Origin: Castellaniella sp034007085
GTDB lineage: Bacteria > Pseudomonadota > Gammaproteobacteria > Burkholderiales > Burkholderiaceae_B
Reading direction: 5' to 3'
Assembly: GCF_034007085.1 (NCBI RefSeq)
Contig: NZ_JAVERO010000108.1
Coordinates: forward strand, 1-7,614
DNA: 7,614 bases
Below the pieces are notes generated by a model, which did not search any database, was not told where the DNA came from, and saw only the letters and a list, made by a program, of their open reading frames with translations. The translations under genes were made by a program, and so were the position numbers. Below are positions 1 to 6,936 of the stretch, piece after piece; positions within the stretch are counted from its first letter, which is position 1, and each line of letters opens with the position of its first letter.

Positions 1-1
1 C

Positions 2-853
2 GAAAACGAAGTCCCTGAAATCGAGCAAGGCCTGCTGGAAATCAAGGCAGCAGCCCGTGATCCAGGGGTGCGTGCCAAGATTGCCGTAGTAGCGTACGAT
101 AAGCGCATCGACCCGATCGGCACTTGTGTCGGGATGCGTGGTTCGCGCGTCACGGCCGTGCGCAACGAACTGGGCGGCGAACAGGTGGACATCGTCCTGT
201 GGGCCGATGATCCGGCTGAATTCGTGATCGGCGCGCTGGCGCCGGCGCATGTCGAATCCATCCTCGTGGACGAGGACAAGCATGCCATGGATGTGGTGGT
301 CGATGAGGAAAACCTTCCCAAGGCCATCGGCGCGCGCGGCCAGAACGTCCGCCTGGCCTCCGAACTGACCGGTTGGCAGATCAACATCATGACGCCCGAG
401 GAAAGCCAGAGCCGTCAGGATGCCGAACGCGCCGCGCTGCGCCACACGTTCATCACGAAGCTCGACGTGGACGAGGAGGTCGCCGACATCCTGATCGACG
501 AAGGCTTCACTGGCCTCGAAGAAGTCGCCTATGTGCCCCTGCAGGAACTGCTGGACATCGAGGCCTTCGACGAGGAAACCGTCAACGAATTGCGCACGCG
601 AGCGCGCAATGCCCTGTTGACCGAGGCCATTGCCCAGGAAGAACGGGTGCAGACTGCCCGCGATCTGCTGGAAATCCAGGGTATGGACCCGGCCCTGGTG
701 GCCAAGCTGGCCGAAAATGGCATCACCACGCTGGATGATCTGGCCGAACTGGCTGCGGACGAACTGGCCGAGCTGACCGGGCTGGCCGAGGACACCGCCA
801 GCGACATGATCATGCAGGCGCGGGCCCACTGGTTCGAGGACGACGAGGCCTGA
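2..853 (+). CDS. nusA: Transcription termination/antitermination factor NusA (5' truncated by window edge)
   Basis: NusA binds RNA polymerase and nascent RNA in the cytoplasm and modulates pausing, intrinsic and Rho termination, and antitermination. The frame is open from base 2, giving 283 visible residues that align by eye with roughly residues 213-495 of E. coli NusA. The N-terminal polymerase-binding domain and S1 domain therefore lie upstream. The visible part starts with the EVPEI...EIKAAARDPG segment. KH1 follows with a GMRG loop at visible residues 44-47, then KH2 with a GARG loop at about 110-113, followed by QNVRLASELTGW. Two acidic helix-hairpin-helix repeats come next: AR1 at about 150-210 and AR2 at about 220-283, ending in FEDDEA. 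Two acidic repeats is the E. coli-type architecture; in E. coli this region contacts the polymerase alpha C-terminal domain and phage N protein. It is the first visible gene of the operon, 55 nt before infB. The methionine-like codon at 68 is internal to the KH region and is not the real start. Confidence 0.97.
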   Translation, partial: ENEVPEIEQGLLEIKAAARDPGVRAKIAVVAYDKRIDPIGTCVGMRGSRVTAVRNELGGEQVDIVLWADDPAEFVIGALAPAHVESILVDEDKHAMDVVVDEENLPKAIGARGQNVRLASELTGWQINIMTPEESQSRQDAERAALRHTFITKLDVDEEVADILIDEGFTGLEEVAYVPLQELLDIEAFDEETVNELRTRARNALLTEAIAQEERVQTARDLLEIQGMDPALVAKLAENGITTLDDLAELAADELAELTGLAEDTASDMIMQARAHWFEDDEA

Positions 854-908
854 TCCCTCTGTTGCATCGAATCACGCAGCCCTTCAACGTAGTCAAAGAG
901 AGAGTCGA

Positions 909-3815
909 ATGCCGAGTAACACCGTCGCCCAATTCGCCGAAGAACTGAACATGCCCGCCAACGTCCTGCTGGATCATTTCCGCTCGGCCGGCGTCGAGCT
1001 GGATTCGGTGAACGCCGACGTGACCGAAGCCGACAAGAGCGCTTTGCTCGAATCCCTGCGGCGTTCGCATGGCTCCGACACGGGCAAGAAGGTCGTGCTC
1101 ACGCGCCGCAAGACGTCGGAAATCCATCAGGCCGACAGTTCCGGGCGTTCGCGCACGATCCAGGTCGAGGTGCGCAAGAAGCGCGTGCTGGTCAAGCGTG
1201 ATCGCTCTGAACTGATCGAGGCCGCCCGCGCCGAAGCCGCCCAGGCCGCAGCGGCTGCAAGTGCAAGTACTGCGGCGGCTGCCGAGCCGCCCGTGCCGGC
1301 CGAGCCTGTTCAGGTGTCGTCGGCCCCGGCCCCGGCGGTGGCCGAATCTGCCACCGAGGCCCGTGCCCCCGAGCCAGCCGCCCCCGAGGCAGCGGCTGCT
1401 GAAACCGCTGCGCCCAAGACCGACGCCCTTGAAGGGACGGCGGCGCCGGCGGGCAACGAACCTCCCGCGCAACCAGAACCCGCCGAGGCCATCGCCCCGG
1501 CTGAAACCAAGCAGGACACCGTGAGCGAAACCCCTGTTGCCGAACCCGTGGCCGATGCGCCCGCTGCTTCGGAACCGGCCCAGGCCGTCGAGCCCGAGCC
1601 GTCTGTCGAACCCGTGCCGGCATCCGCCGCGCCGGTGGCCGCGCCTCAGGCCACACCGGGCAAGGCGCGCCGCGCTCCGGCCGATACCGACCGGGAGCGC
1701 GCCCGCCGCGCCGCCGAGGCCGAAGCCGCAGCATTGCGCGAAATGATGCGCCAGCCGCGCAAGGTCCTGCGCGCGCCGGAACCCGAGGACACCACCAGCG
1801 GCACGCTGCACAAGCCCGCCGGCACCAAGGCGGCCTCCAAGAAAGAATCCGAAGGCAAGAAGATCATCAAGACGGCCGATGTGTCCTCCAGCTGGGCCAA
1901 CGATGGCCGCAAGAAACCGTCCAAGGCCGACACGCTGTCGGCCGGGGCCGGGCGCGACGCCTGGCGTGCAGGCGGCAAGGCCGGCAGCCGGGGCGGCAAG
2001 GGCGGGCGTGGCAAGGGCCGCCGCCAGGCCGAGCACCAGGAACCCGTGCAGGTGGAATTCATCGCGCGTGAAATCCACGTGCCGGAAACGATTTCCGTTG
2101 CCGACCTGGCCCACAAGATGTCCGTGAAGGCGGCCGAGGTCATCAAGCACCTGATGAAGCTGGGCCAGATGGTCACCATCAACCAGATCCTGGATCAGGA
2201 AACGGCCATGATCGTGGTCGAAGAACTGGGCCACACCGCCATTGCCGCCAAACTGGACGACCCGGAAGCCTTCCTGGCCGATACCGAAACCGCCAGCGAA
2301 GCCGAGGCCCTGCCGCGCGCTCCGGTCGTGACCGTCATGGGCCACGTCGACCATGGCAAGACCTCGCTGCTGGACTACATCCGCCGTACCAAGGTCGCCA
2401 CAGGCGAAGCCGGCGGCATCACCCAGCACATCGGCGCCTACAGCGTGAAGACCGATCGTGGCGTGGTGGCCTTCCTGGATACGCCGGGCCACGAGGCCTT
2501 CACGGCCATGCGTGCCCGTGGCGCCCAGGCCACCGACATCGTGATTCTGGTGGTGGCGGCCGATGACGGGGTCATGCCCCAGACCAAGGAAGCCATCCAC
2601 CATGCCCGCGCAGCCAATGTGCCCCTGGTGGTGGCGATCAACAAGATCGACAAGCCGGAAGCCAACCCAGAACGCGTCAAGCAGGAACTGGTCGCCGAGG
2701 AAGTCGTGCCGGAAGAATACGGCGGCGATGTGCCGTTCATCCCGGTGTCGGCCAAGACCGGCCAGGGCATCGACGAACTGCTGGAAAACGTGCTGCTGCA
2801 GGCCGAAATCCTGGAACTCAAGGCGCCCGTCGATGCGCCCGCCAAGGGGATCGTCATCGAGGCCAGGCTGGACAAGGGCCGTGGCCCGGTGGCGACCATC
2901 CTGGTCCAGAGCGGCACCCTGCATCGCGGCGATGCCGTGCTGGCCGGGGTTGCCTATGGCCGGGTGCGCGCCATGCTGAACGACACTGGCAGATCCGCTG
3001 CCGAAGCCGGCCCCTCGACCCCGGTCGAAATCCAGGGCCTGGCCGAGGTCCCAGCCGCCGGCGACGAGGTCCTGGTCCTGAACGACGAACGCAAGGCGCG
3101 CGAGATTGCCCTGTTCCGCCAGGGCAAGTTCCGCGACGTCAAGCTCGCCCGCCAGCAGGCGGCCAAGCTCGAATCCATGTTCGACAATCTGGGCGAGGGC
3201 GTGCGCACGCTGCCGTTGATCGTCAAGACCGACGTCCAGGGTTCCCAGGAAGCGCTGGTGCAGTCGCTGCTCAAGCTGTCCACCGACGAGGTCCGGGTAC
3301 AGGTCGTGCACGCTGCCGTGGGCGGCATCTCCGAAAGCGACGTCAACCTGGCGATTGCCTCGGGCGCCGTGGTGATCGGCTTCAATGTGCGGGCCGATGC
3401 CCCAGCCAAGAAACTGGCCGAGACCAACGAAATCGACCTGCGCTACTACAACATCATCTACGATGCGATCGACGACGTGCGCAATGCCATGTCGGGGATG
3501 CTGGCGCCGGAAAAACGCGAGGAAGTCATCGGCCTGGTCGAGATCCGCGAAATCTTCACCGTGTCCAAGATCGGCAACATTGCCGGCTGCATGGTGCTCG
3601 AAGGCCTGGTCCGCCGCGATTCCCAGGTCCGTCTGCTGCGCAACCACGTGGTGCACTGGACGGGTTCCCTGGATTCGCTGCGTCGCTTCAAGGACGACGT
3701 CAAGGAAGTCAAGTCCGGCTTTGATTGCGGGATCACGCTCAAGGGCAACAACGACATCCAGGTCGGCGATCAGCTCGAAGTCTTTGAAATCAAGGAAGTC
3801 GCCCGCACGCTCTGA
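909..3815 (+). CDS. infB: Translation initiation factor IF-2 (968 aa)
   Basis: IF2 is the GTPase that brings formyl-Met-tRNA to the 30S subunit and promotes 50S joining. Domains in order: an IF2_N module at about 1-55; a basic IF2-associated segment at about 60-100 (TRRKTSEI...VRKKRVLVKR); an Ala/Pro/Glu-rich disordered linker at about 105-250; a Gly/Arg/Lys-rich patch at about 348-374; a second IF2_N module at about 380-445; the G domain; beta-barrel domain II from about 655; the IF-2 domain III at about 760-865; and the C-terminal initiator-tRNA-binding barrel at about 875-968. G motifs are intact: GHVDHGKT 478-485, DTPGH 524-528, NKID 578-581, SAK 614-616. At 968 aa it is longer than the E. 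coli protein (890 aa), consistent with a long linker. The ATG at 909 is chosen because it gives the canonical N-terminal module and has a purine-rich GAGAGAG at 898-904, 4 nt upstream. It sits between nusA and rbfA, the classical order. Confidence 0.98.
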   Translation: MPSNTVAQFAEELNMPANVLLDHFRSAGVELDSVNADVTEADKSALLESLRRSHGSDTGKKVVLTRRKTSEIHQADSSGRSRTIQVEVRKKRVLVKRDRSELIEAARAEAAQAAAAASASTAAAAEPPVPAEPVQVSSAPAPAVAESATEARAPEPAAPEAAAAETAAPKTDALEGTAAPAGNEPPAQPEPAEAIAPAETKQDTVSETPVAEPVADAPAASEPAQAVEPEPSVEPVPASAAPVAAPQATPGKARRAPADTDRERARRAAEAEAAALREMMRQPRKVLRAPEPEDTTSGTLHKPAGTKAASKKESEGKKIIKTADVSSSWANDGRKKPSKADTLSAGAGRDAWRAGGKAGSRGGKGGRGKGRRQAEHQEPVQVEFIAREIHVPETISVADLAHKMSVKAAEVIKHLMKLGQMVTINQILDQETAMIVVEELGHTAIAAKLDDPEAFLADTETASEAEALPRAPVVTVMGHVDHGKTSLLDYIRRTKVATGEAGGITQHIGAYSVKTDRGVVAFLDTPGHEAFTAMRARGAQATDIVILVVAADDGVMPQTKEAIHHARAANVPLVVAINKIDKPEANPERVKQELVAEEVVPEEYGGDVPFIPVSAKTGQGIDELLENVLLQAEILELKAPVDAPAKGIVIEARLDKGRGPVATILVQSGTLHRGDAVLAGVAYGRVRAMLNDTGRSAAEAGPSTPVEIQGLAEVPAAGDEVLVLNDERKAREIALFRQGKFRDVKLARQQAAKLESMFDNLGEGVRTLPLIVKTDVQGSQEALVQSLLKLSTDEVRVQVVHAAVGGISESDVNLAIASGAVVIGFNVRADAPAKKLAETNEIDLRYYNIIYDAIDDVRNAMSGMLAPEKREEVIGLVEIREIFTVSKIGNIAGCMVLEGLVRRDSQVRLLRNHVVHWTGSLDSLRRFKDDVKEVKSGFDCGITLKGNNDIQVGDQLEVFEIKEVARTL
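1221..1660 (+). other. Region encoding the low-complexity Ala/Pro/Glu linker of IF2
   Basis: This part of infB encodes roughly residues 105-250, made almost entirely of Ala, Pro, Glu, Val and Ser in short irregular runs such as AAEPPVPAEPVQ and EPEPSVEPVPA. No hydrophobic core pattern is visible, so it is probably disordered. It separates the N-terminal IF2_N/associated segment from the rest of the protein. Linkers of this kind vary greatly in length and sequence between species. The DNA is GCC/GAG/CCG-rich and repetitive in composition, but I see no exact tandem repeat unit. Confidence 0.8.
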
Positions 3816-3831
3816 TCGTGCGGCATGCATC

Positions 3832-4242
3832 ATGGGTCGTCATCAATCCAAGCGCAATCCCGGACGCAACACACGCCTGGCCGACCAGATCCAGAAGGAT
3901 CTGGCGGCGCTGGTGCAACGCGAACTCGATGTCTCGCGCGCGGGTCTGATCACGCTCACGGGCGTCGATCTGTCGGCGGACTATGCGCATGCCAAGGTCT
4001 ATTTCACGGTGCTGGGCGCCGAACCCGACGCGGCTGCCCAGGCCTTGAACGACAAGGCCGGCTGGCTGCATTCGCAACTGTTTCGCATGTTGCACATCCA
4101 TACCGTGCCCACGCTGCGTTTCATCCATGACGCGCAACTGGCGCGCGGGATCGAACTCTCGCAACTGATCGATCGGGCCAATCGTCCCCAGGCGGGCGTT
4201 TCGGACATCCCCGAACTCGAAGACCCGGACGGCCAGCCCTGA
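3832..4242 (+). CDS. rbfA: 30S ribosome-binding factor RbfA (136 aa)
   Basis: RbfA is a small KH-type protein that binds free 30S subunits and assists late 16S rRNA maturation. In E. coli it is needed for growth in the cold. The product is close to the E. coli length (133 aa). Family features visible are the basic N-terminus ending in RLADQIQKDLA (15-25), the helix QRELD (29-33), the strand segment DYAHAKVYFTVLG (50-62), and the conserved stretch from the LH at 87-88 through VPTLRFIHD (92-100), followed by an acidic tail. The frame is open back to 3385 inside infB, but residues before the ATG at 3832 are unrelated to RbfA, so 3832 is chosen. An ATG at 3825 is in another frame. The gene begins 16 nt after the infB stop. 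No good Shine-Dalgarno sequence lies at the usual distance, so translation may depend on ribosomes finishing infB (inference). Confidence 0.95.
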   Translation: MGRHQSKRNPGRNTRLADQIQKDLAALVQRELDVSRAGLITLTGVDLSADYAHAKVYFTVLGAEPDAAAQALNDKAGWLHSQLFRMLHIHTVPTLRFIHDAQLARGIELSQLIDRANRPQAGVSDIPELEDPDGQP

Positions 4243-4277
4243 CAGGGCGGTCGTCACTCATCTGGACGGATTGAACG

Positions 4278-5036
4278 ATGGCTTCCCGACGCGGGCAGAT
4301 GCTCGACGGAGTCCTGTTGCTGGACAAACCGGAGGGCCTGTCAAGCAACCATGCGCTGCAACGCGCCAAACGCACGGTGGACGCCCGCAAGGCGGGCCAT
4401 ACCGGCACACTCGACCCCTTTGCCACAGGGCTGTTGATCTGCTGTTTTGGCCGGGCGACGAAAATTTCCGCTGCCATGCTGGAGGCCGACAAGGTCTACG
4501 AGGCGACCCTGGCCTTTGGCGAGGAAACCGACAGCGGCGACCTGACGGGCCACGTCACGGCGTGCGCACCGCAGGACTTTGCTCCGGTGACTCCCGAGGC
4601 CTTGGAAACCGCGCTGGCCGCGTTCCGGGGCGAGATCGAGCAGATCCCACCCATGGTGTCGGCGCTCAAGCGCGACGGCAAACCCCTGTATGAATACGCC
4701 CGCCAGGGCATCGAACTGGAACGTCCGCCGCGCCGGATCGTGATCCATGCGCTGGAACAGCTGGCCTGCGATGGCCGCAGCGCCCGGGTGCGGGTGCATT
4801 GCAGCAAGGGCACCTATGTGCGCACCCTGGCCCAGGACATTGGTCGTCACCTGGGCTGCCTGGCGCACCTGTCGGCCCTGCGGCGCACCGCCGTCGGGCC
4901 GTTCTCGATCGAACAGGCGGTGGGGCTGGAAGCTCTGCAGGCCATGGAAACGCCGGCGACGGCGCTGATCCCTTTACACGCCTTGCCGGACGGCCTGCGT
5001 CCGGCAAGCGTTTCCACCGAGGAAAACACGCTATGA
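4278..5036 (+). CDS. truB: tRNA pseudouridine(55) synthase TruB, short form (252 aa)
   Basis: TruB isomerises U55 in the T-loop of nearly all tRNAs to pseudouridine, and in E. coli it also acts as a tRNA chaperone. The catalytic core is complete: DKPEGLSS (16-23), the motif GHTGTLDPFATGLL (40-53) with catalytic Asp46 (equivalent to E. coli Asp48), Tyr74 in the KVYEATLAFG strand, the TDSGDLTG loop (84-91), PPMVSALK (124-131), and SKGTYVRTLAQDIG (176-189) with Arg182. The protein ends at 252, whereas E. coli TruB has 314 residues with a C-terminal PUA-like domain of about 60 residues. This form appears to lack that domain. There is no frameshift signature; the stop is a clean TGA inside the typA start. 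The ATG at 4278 has a weak GGACGGA 7 nt upstream and begins right before the conserved LDGVLLLDKP. It lies 35 nt after rbfA. Confidence 0.96.
   Translation: MASRRGQMLDGVLLLDKPEGLSSNHALQRAKRTVDARKAGHTGTLDPFATGLLICCFGRATKISAAMLEADKVYEATLAFGEETDSGDLTGHVTACAPQDFAPVTPEALETALAAFRGEIEQIPPMVSALKRDGKPLYEYARQGIELERPPRRIVIHALEQLACDGRSARVRVHCSKGTYVRTLAQDIGRHLGCLAHLSALRRTAVGPFSIEQAVGLEALQAMETPATALIPLHALPDGLRPASVSTEENTL
5019..5036 (+). promoter_or_regulatory. typA ribosome binding site and truB/typA ATGA overlap
   Basis: GAGGAA at 5019-5024 is the strongest Shine-Dalgarno match in the window and sits 8 nt before the ATG at 5033. It lies within the last codons of truB. The truB stop TGA (5034-5036) overlaps the typA start as ATGA. 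The arrangement decides the typA start and suggests termination-reinitiation coupling, although the good ribosome binding site would also allow independent initiation. Confidence 0.85.
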
Positions 5037-6853
5037 AACGAGCTTTGCGCAACGTGGCCATCATCGCCCACGTGGACCATGGCAAAACCACGCTGGTCGA
5101 CCAGTTGCTGCGTCAATCCGGCACGTTCCGGGACAACCAGCAGGTGTCCGAACGGGTCATGGATTCGGGCGATATCGAGCGCGAGCGCGGCATCACGATT
5201 CTGGCCAAGAACTGCGCCGTCGAATACGAAGGCACGCACATCAACATCATCGACACCCCGGGCCACGCCGACTTCGGCGGCGAGGTCGAGCGTGTGCTGT
5301 CCATGGTGGATGGTGTGTTGTTGCTGGTCGATGCGGTCGAAGGCCCGATGCCGCAGACCCGCTTTGTCACGCGCAAGGCCCTGGCCCTGGGCCTGAAGCC
5401 CATCGTCGTCGTCAACAAGGTCGATCGGCCGGGTGCGCGCCCGGATTACGTGGTCAATGCCACCTTCGATCTGTTCGACAAACTGGGCGCCACCGAGGAA
5501 CAGCTGGATTTTCCGGTGATCTACGCCTCCGGGCTGTCGGGTTACGCCGGCCTGACCGAAGACGTGCGCTCGGGCGACATGCGGCCGCTGTTCGAAGCCA
5601 TCCTGCAGCACGTGCCGCAACGCGACGATGATGCCAACGGCCCTTTGCAGCTGCAGATCATTTCCCTGGACTACAGCAGTTACGTGGGCAAGATCGGCGT
5701 GGGCCGCATCAATCGTGGCCGTCTGCGCGCCGCACAGGACGTTGTCGTGAAATTCGGCCCCGAGGGCGAGCCCATCAAGGGCCGCGTCAACCAGGTGCTG
5801 AAATTCAAGGGACTGGAACGCGAACTGGTGGACGAGGCCGAAGCCGGCGACATCGTGCTGATCAATGGCATCGAAGAAATCGGCATCGGCTGCACGCTGA
5901 TGGATCCGGCAACGCCCGAGGCGCTGCCGATGCTGCGCATCGATGAGCCTACCCTGACCATGAATTTCATGGTCAATACGTCGCCGCTGGCGGGCCGTGA
6001 GGGCAAGTTCGTCACCAGCCGCCAGTTGCGTGACCGCCTGGACCGCGAACTGAAATCCAACGTCGCTCTGCGCGTCAATGATACGGACGACGATACGGTG
6101 TTCGAGGTCTGCGGCCGGGGCGAACTGCACTTGACCATTCTGCTGGAAAACATGCGCCGCGAGGGCTACGAACTGGCGGTGTCGCGCCCGCGCGTGATGT
6201 TCAAGGACATCGACGGCGTCAAGTGCGAACCTTATGAATTGCTGACGGTGGACGTGGAAGACTCGCACCAGGGCGGGGTCATGGAAGAACTGGGCCGCCG
6301 CAAGGGCGAACTGCAGGACATGCAGCCCGATGGTCGTGGCCGCACTCGCCTGGAATACCGTATCCCGGCGCGTGGCCTGATCGGTTTCCAGAGTGAATTC
6401 ATGACGCTGACGCGCGGCACTGGCCTGATGAGCCATATTTTTGATGACTATGCGCCGGTGCGCGAGGGCGGGGTGGGTGAGCGCCGCAATGGCGTGCTGA
6501 TCAGCCAGGATGACGGCACCGCCGTGGCCTACGCGCTGTGGAAACTGCAGGAACGCGGCCGCATGTTCGTGTCGCCCCAGGATCCGGTCTACGAAGGCAT
6601 GATCATCGGCATCCATTCACGCGACAATGATCTGGTGGTCAACCCGATCAAGGAAAAAAAGCTGACCAATATCCGCGCCTCCGGCAAGGACGAGCATATC
6701 GATCTGGTGCCGCCCATCGCACTGAACCTGGAATATGCCGTCGAGTTCATTGCCGATGATGAACTGGTCGAGGTCACGCCCAAGTCGATCCGTCTGCGCA
6801 AGCGTTATCTGCAGGAGCACGAGCGCCGTCGCAGTCTGCGCGAGTCGGCCTGA
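5033..6853 (+). CDS. typA: Ribosome-binding translational GTPase TypA/BipA (606 aa)
   Basis: TypA/BipA is an EF-G-like GTPase that binds the 70S ribosome at the factor site. In E. coli it supports 50S assembly and growth at low temperature and has been linked to stress and virulence control. The G motifs are intact: AHVDHGKT 12-19, ERGIT 51-55 (switch I), DTPGHADFGGE 74-84, NKVD 128-131, SGL 166-168. An EF-Tu-like barrel follows from about 205, then EF-G-like domains III and V, with CGRGELHLTILLENMRR from about 359. The family-specific C-terminal domain ends in TPKSIRLRKRYLQEHERRR. Length matches E. coli BipA (607 aa). The open frame runs upstream to 4799 inside truB, but the family N-terminus (KRALRNVAIIAHVDHG) and the GAGGAA site fix the start at 5033. 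It is the last gene before the hairpin at 6877. E. coli has rpsO-pnp after truB, so the placement here is a lineage trait. Confidence 0.97.
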   Translation: MKRALRNVAIIAHVDHGKTTLVDQLLRQSGTFRDNQQVSERVMDSGDIERERGITILAKNCAVEYEGTHINIIDTPGHADFGGEVERVLSMVDGVLLLVDAVEGPMPQTRFVTRKALALGLKPIVVVNKVDRPGARPDYVVNATFDLFDKLGATEEQLDFPVIYASGLSGYAGLTEDVRSGDMRPLFEAILQHVPQRDDDANGPLQLQIISLDYSSYVGKIGVGRINRGRLRAAQDVVVKFGPEGEPIKGRVNQVLKFKGLERELVDEAEAGDIVLINGIEEIGIGCTLMDPATPEALPMLRIDEPTLTMNFMVNTSPLAGREGKFVTSRQLRDRLDRELKSNVALRVNDTDDDTVFEVCGRGELHLTILLENMRREGYELAVSRPRVMFKDIDGVKCEPYELLTVDVEDSHQGGVMEELGRRKGELQDMQPDGRGRTRLEYRIPARGLIGFQSEFMTLTRGTGLMSHIFDDYAPVREGGVGERRNGVLISQDDGTAVAYALWKLQERGRMFVSPQDPVYEGMIIGIHSRDNDLVVNPIKEKKLTNIRASGKDEHIDLVPPIALNLEYAVEFIADDELVEVTPKSIRLRKRYLQEHERRRSLRESA

Positions 6854-6876
6854 ACTCCGGGACTCTCGACGGCCTG

Positions 6877-6913
6877 AATGCGAAGACCCTGCCTTGTGCA
6901 GGGTCTTCGCATT
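6877..6913. terminator. Perfect 16-bp hairpin between convergent typA and the transporter gene
   Basis: The arms 6877-6892 and 6898-6913 pair without mismatch around a 5-nt loop (CTTGT), and a G-T wobble at 6876/6914 could extend the stem. The hairpin starts 23 nt after the typA stop and lies 23 nt from the stop of the minus-strand gene. It is therefore well placed to end transcription from both sides. The T-tract is short: TTT at 6912-6914 on the plus strand, then GAGACG, and only TT on the minus strand. Termination efficiency cannot be judged from sequence; the hairpin could also protect the 3' ends of the transcripts. Confidence 0.8.
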
Positions 6914-6936
6914 TGAGACGCGTGCGCCCAGATGGA

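Noticed and set aside
854..908. Possible promoter between nusA and infB (TTGCAT at 862-867)
   Set aside because: No acceptable -10 box lies 16-18 nt downstream; the nearest TAGTCA begins 22 nt after it. Only the purine-rich ribosome binding site at 898-904 is supported.
3385..3831. An upstream extension of rbfA into infB
   Set aside because: The frame is open by chance inside the conserved infB C-terminal domain; RbfA homology begins only at the ATG at 3832.
810..3833. A 1007-codon open frame on the minus strand covering all of infB
   Set aside because: Its codons are the exact reverse complement of infB codons, so it would be interrupted only by TTA, CTA or TCA in infB, which a GC-rich gene like this avoids. 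The product has no recognisable domain and is rich in His, Gly, Asp and Arg, as expected of an antisense shadow.
4799..5032. An upstream extension of typA by 78 codons
   Set aside because: The extension overlaps the conserved C-terminal part of TruB, has no similarity to TypA, and the good ribosome binding site is at 5019-5024.
4847..6616. A 589-codon open frame on the minus strand opposite typA
   Set aside because: It has the same codon-aligned antisense register as the infB case, explained by the lack of TTA, CTA and TCA codons in typA. No family features are seen.
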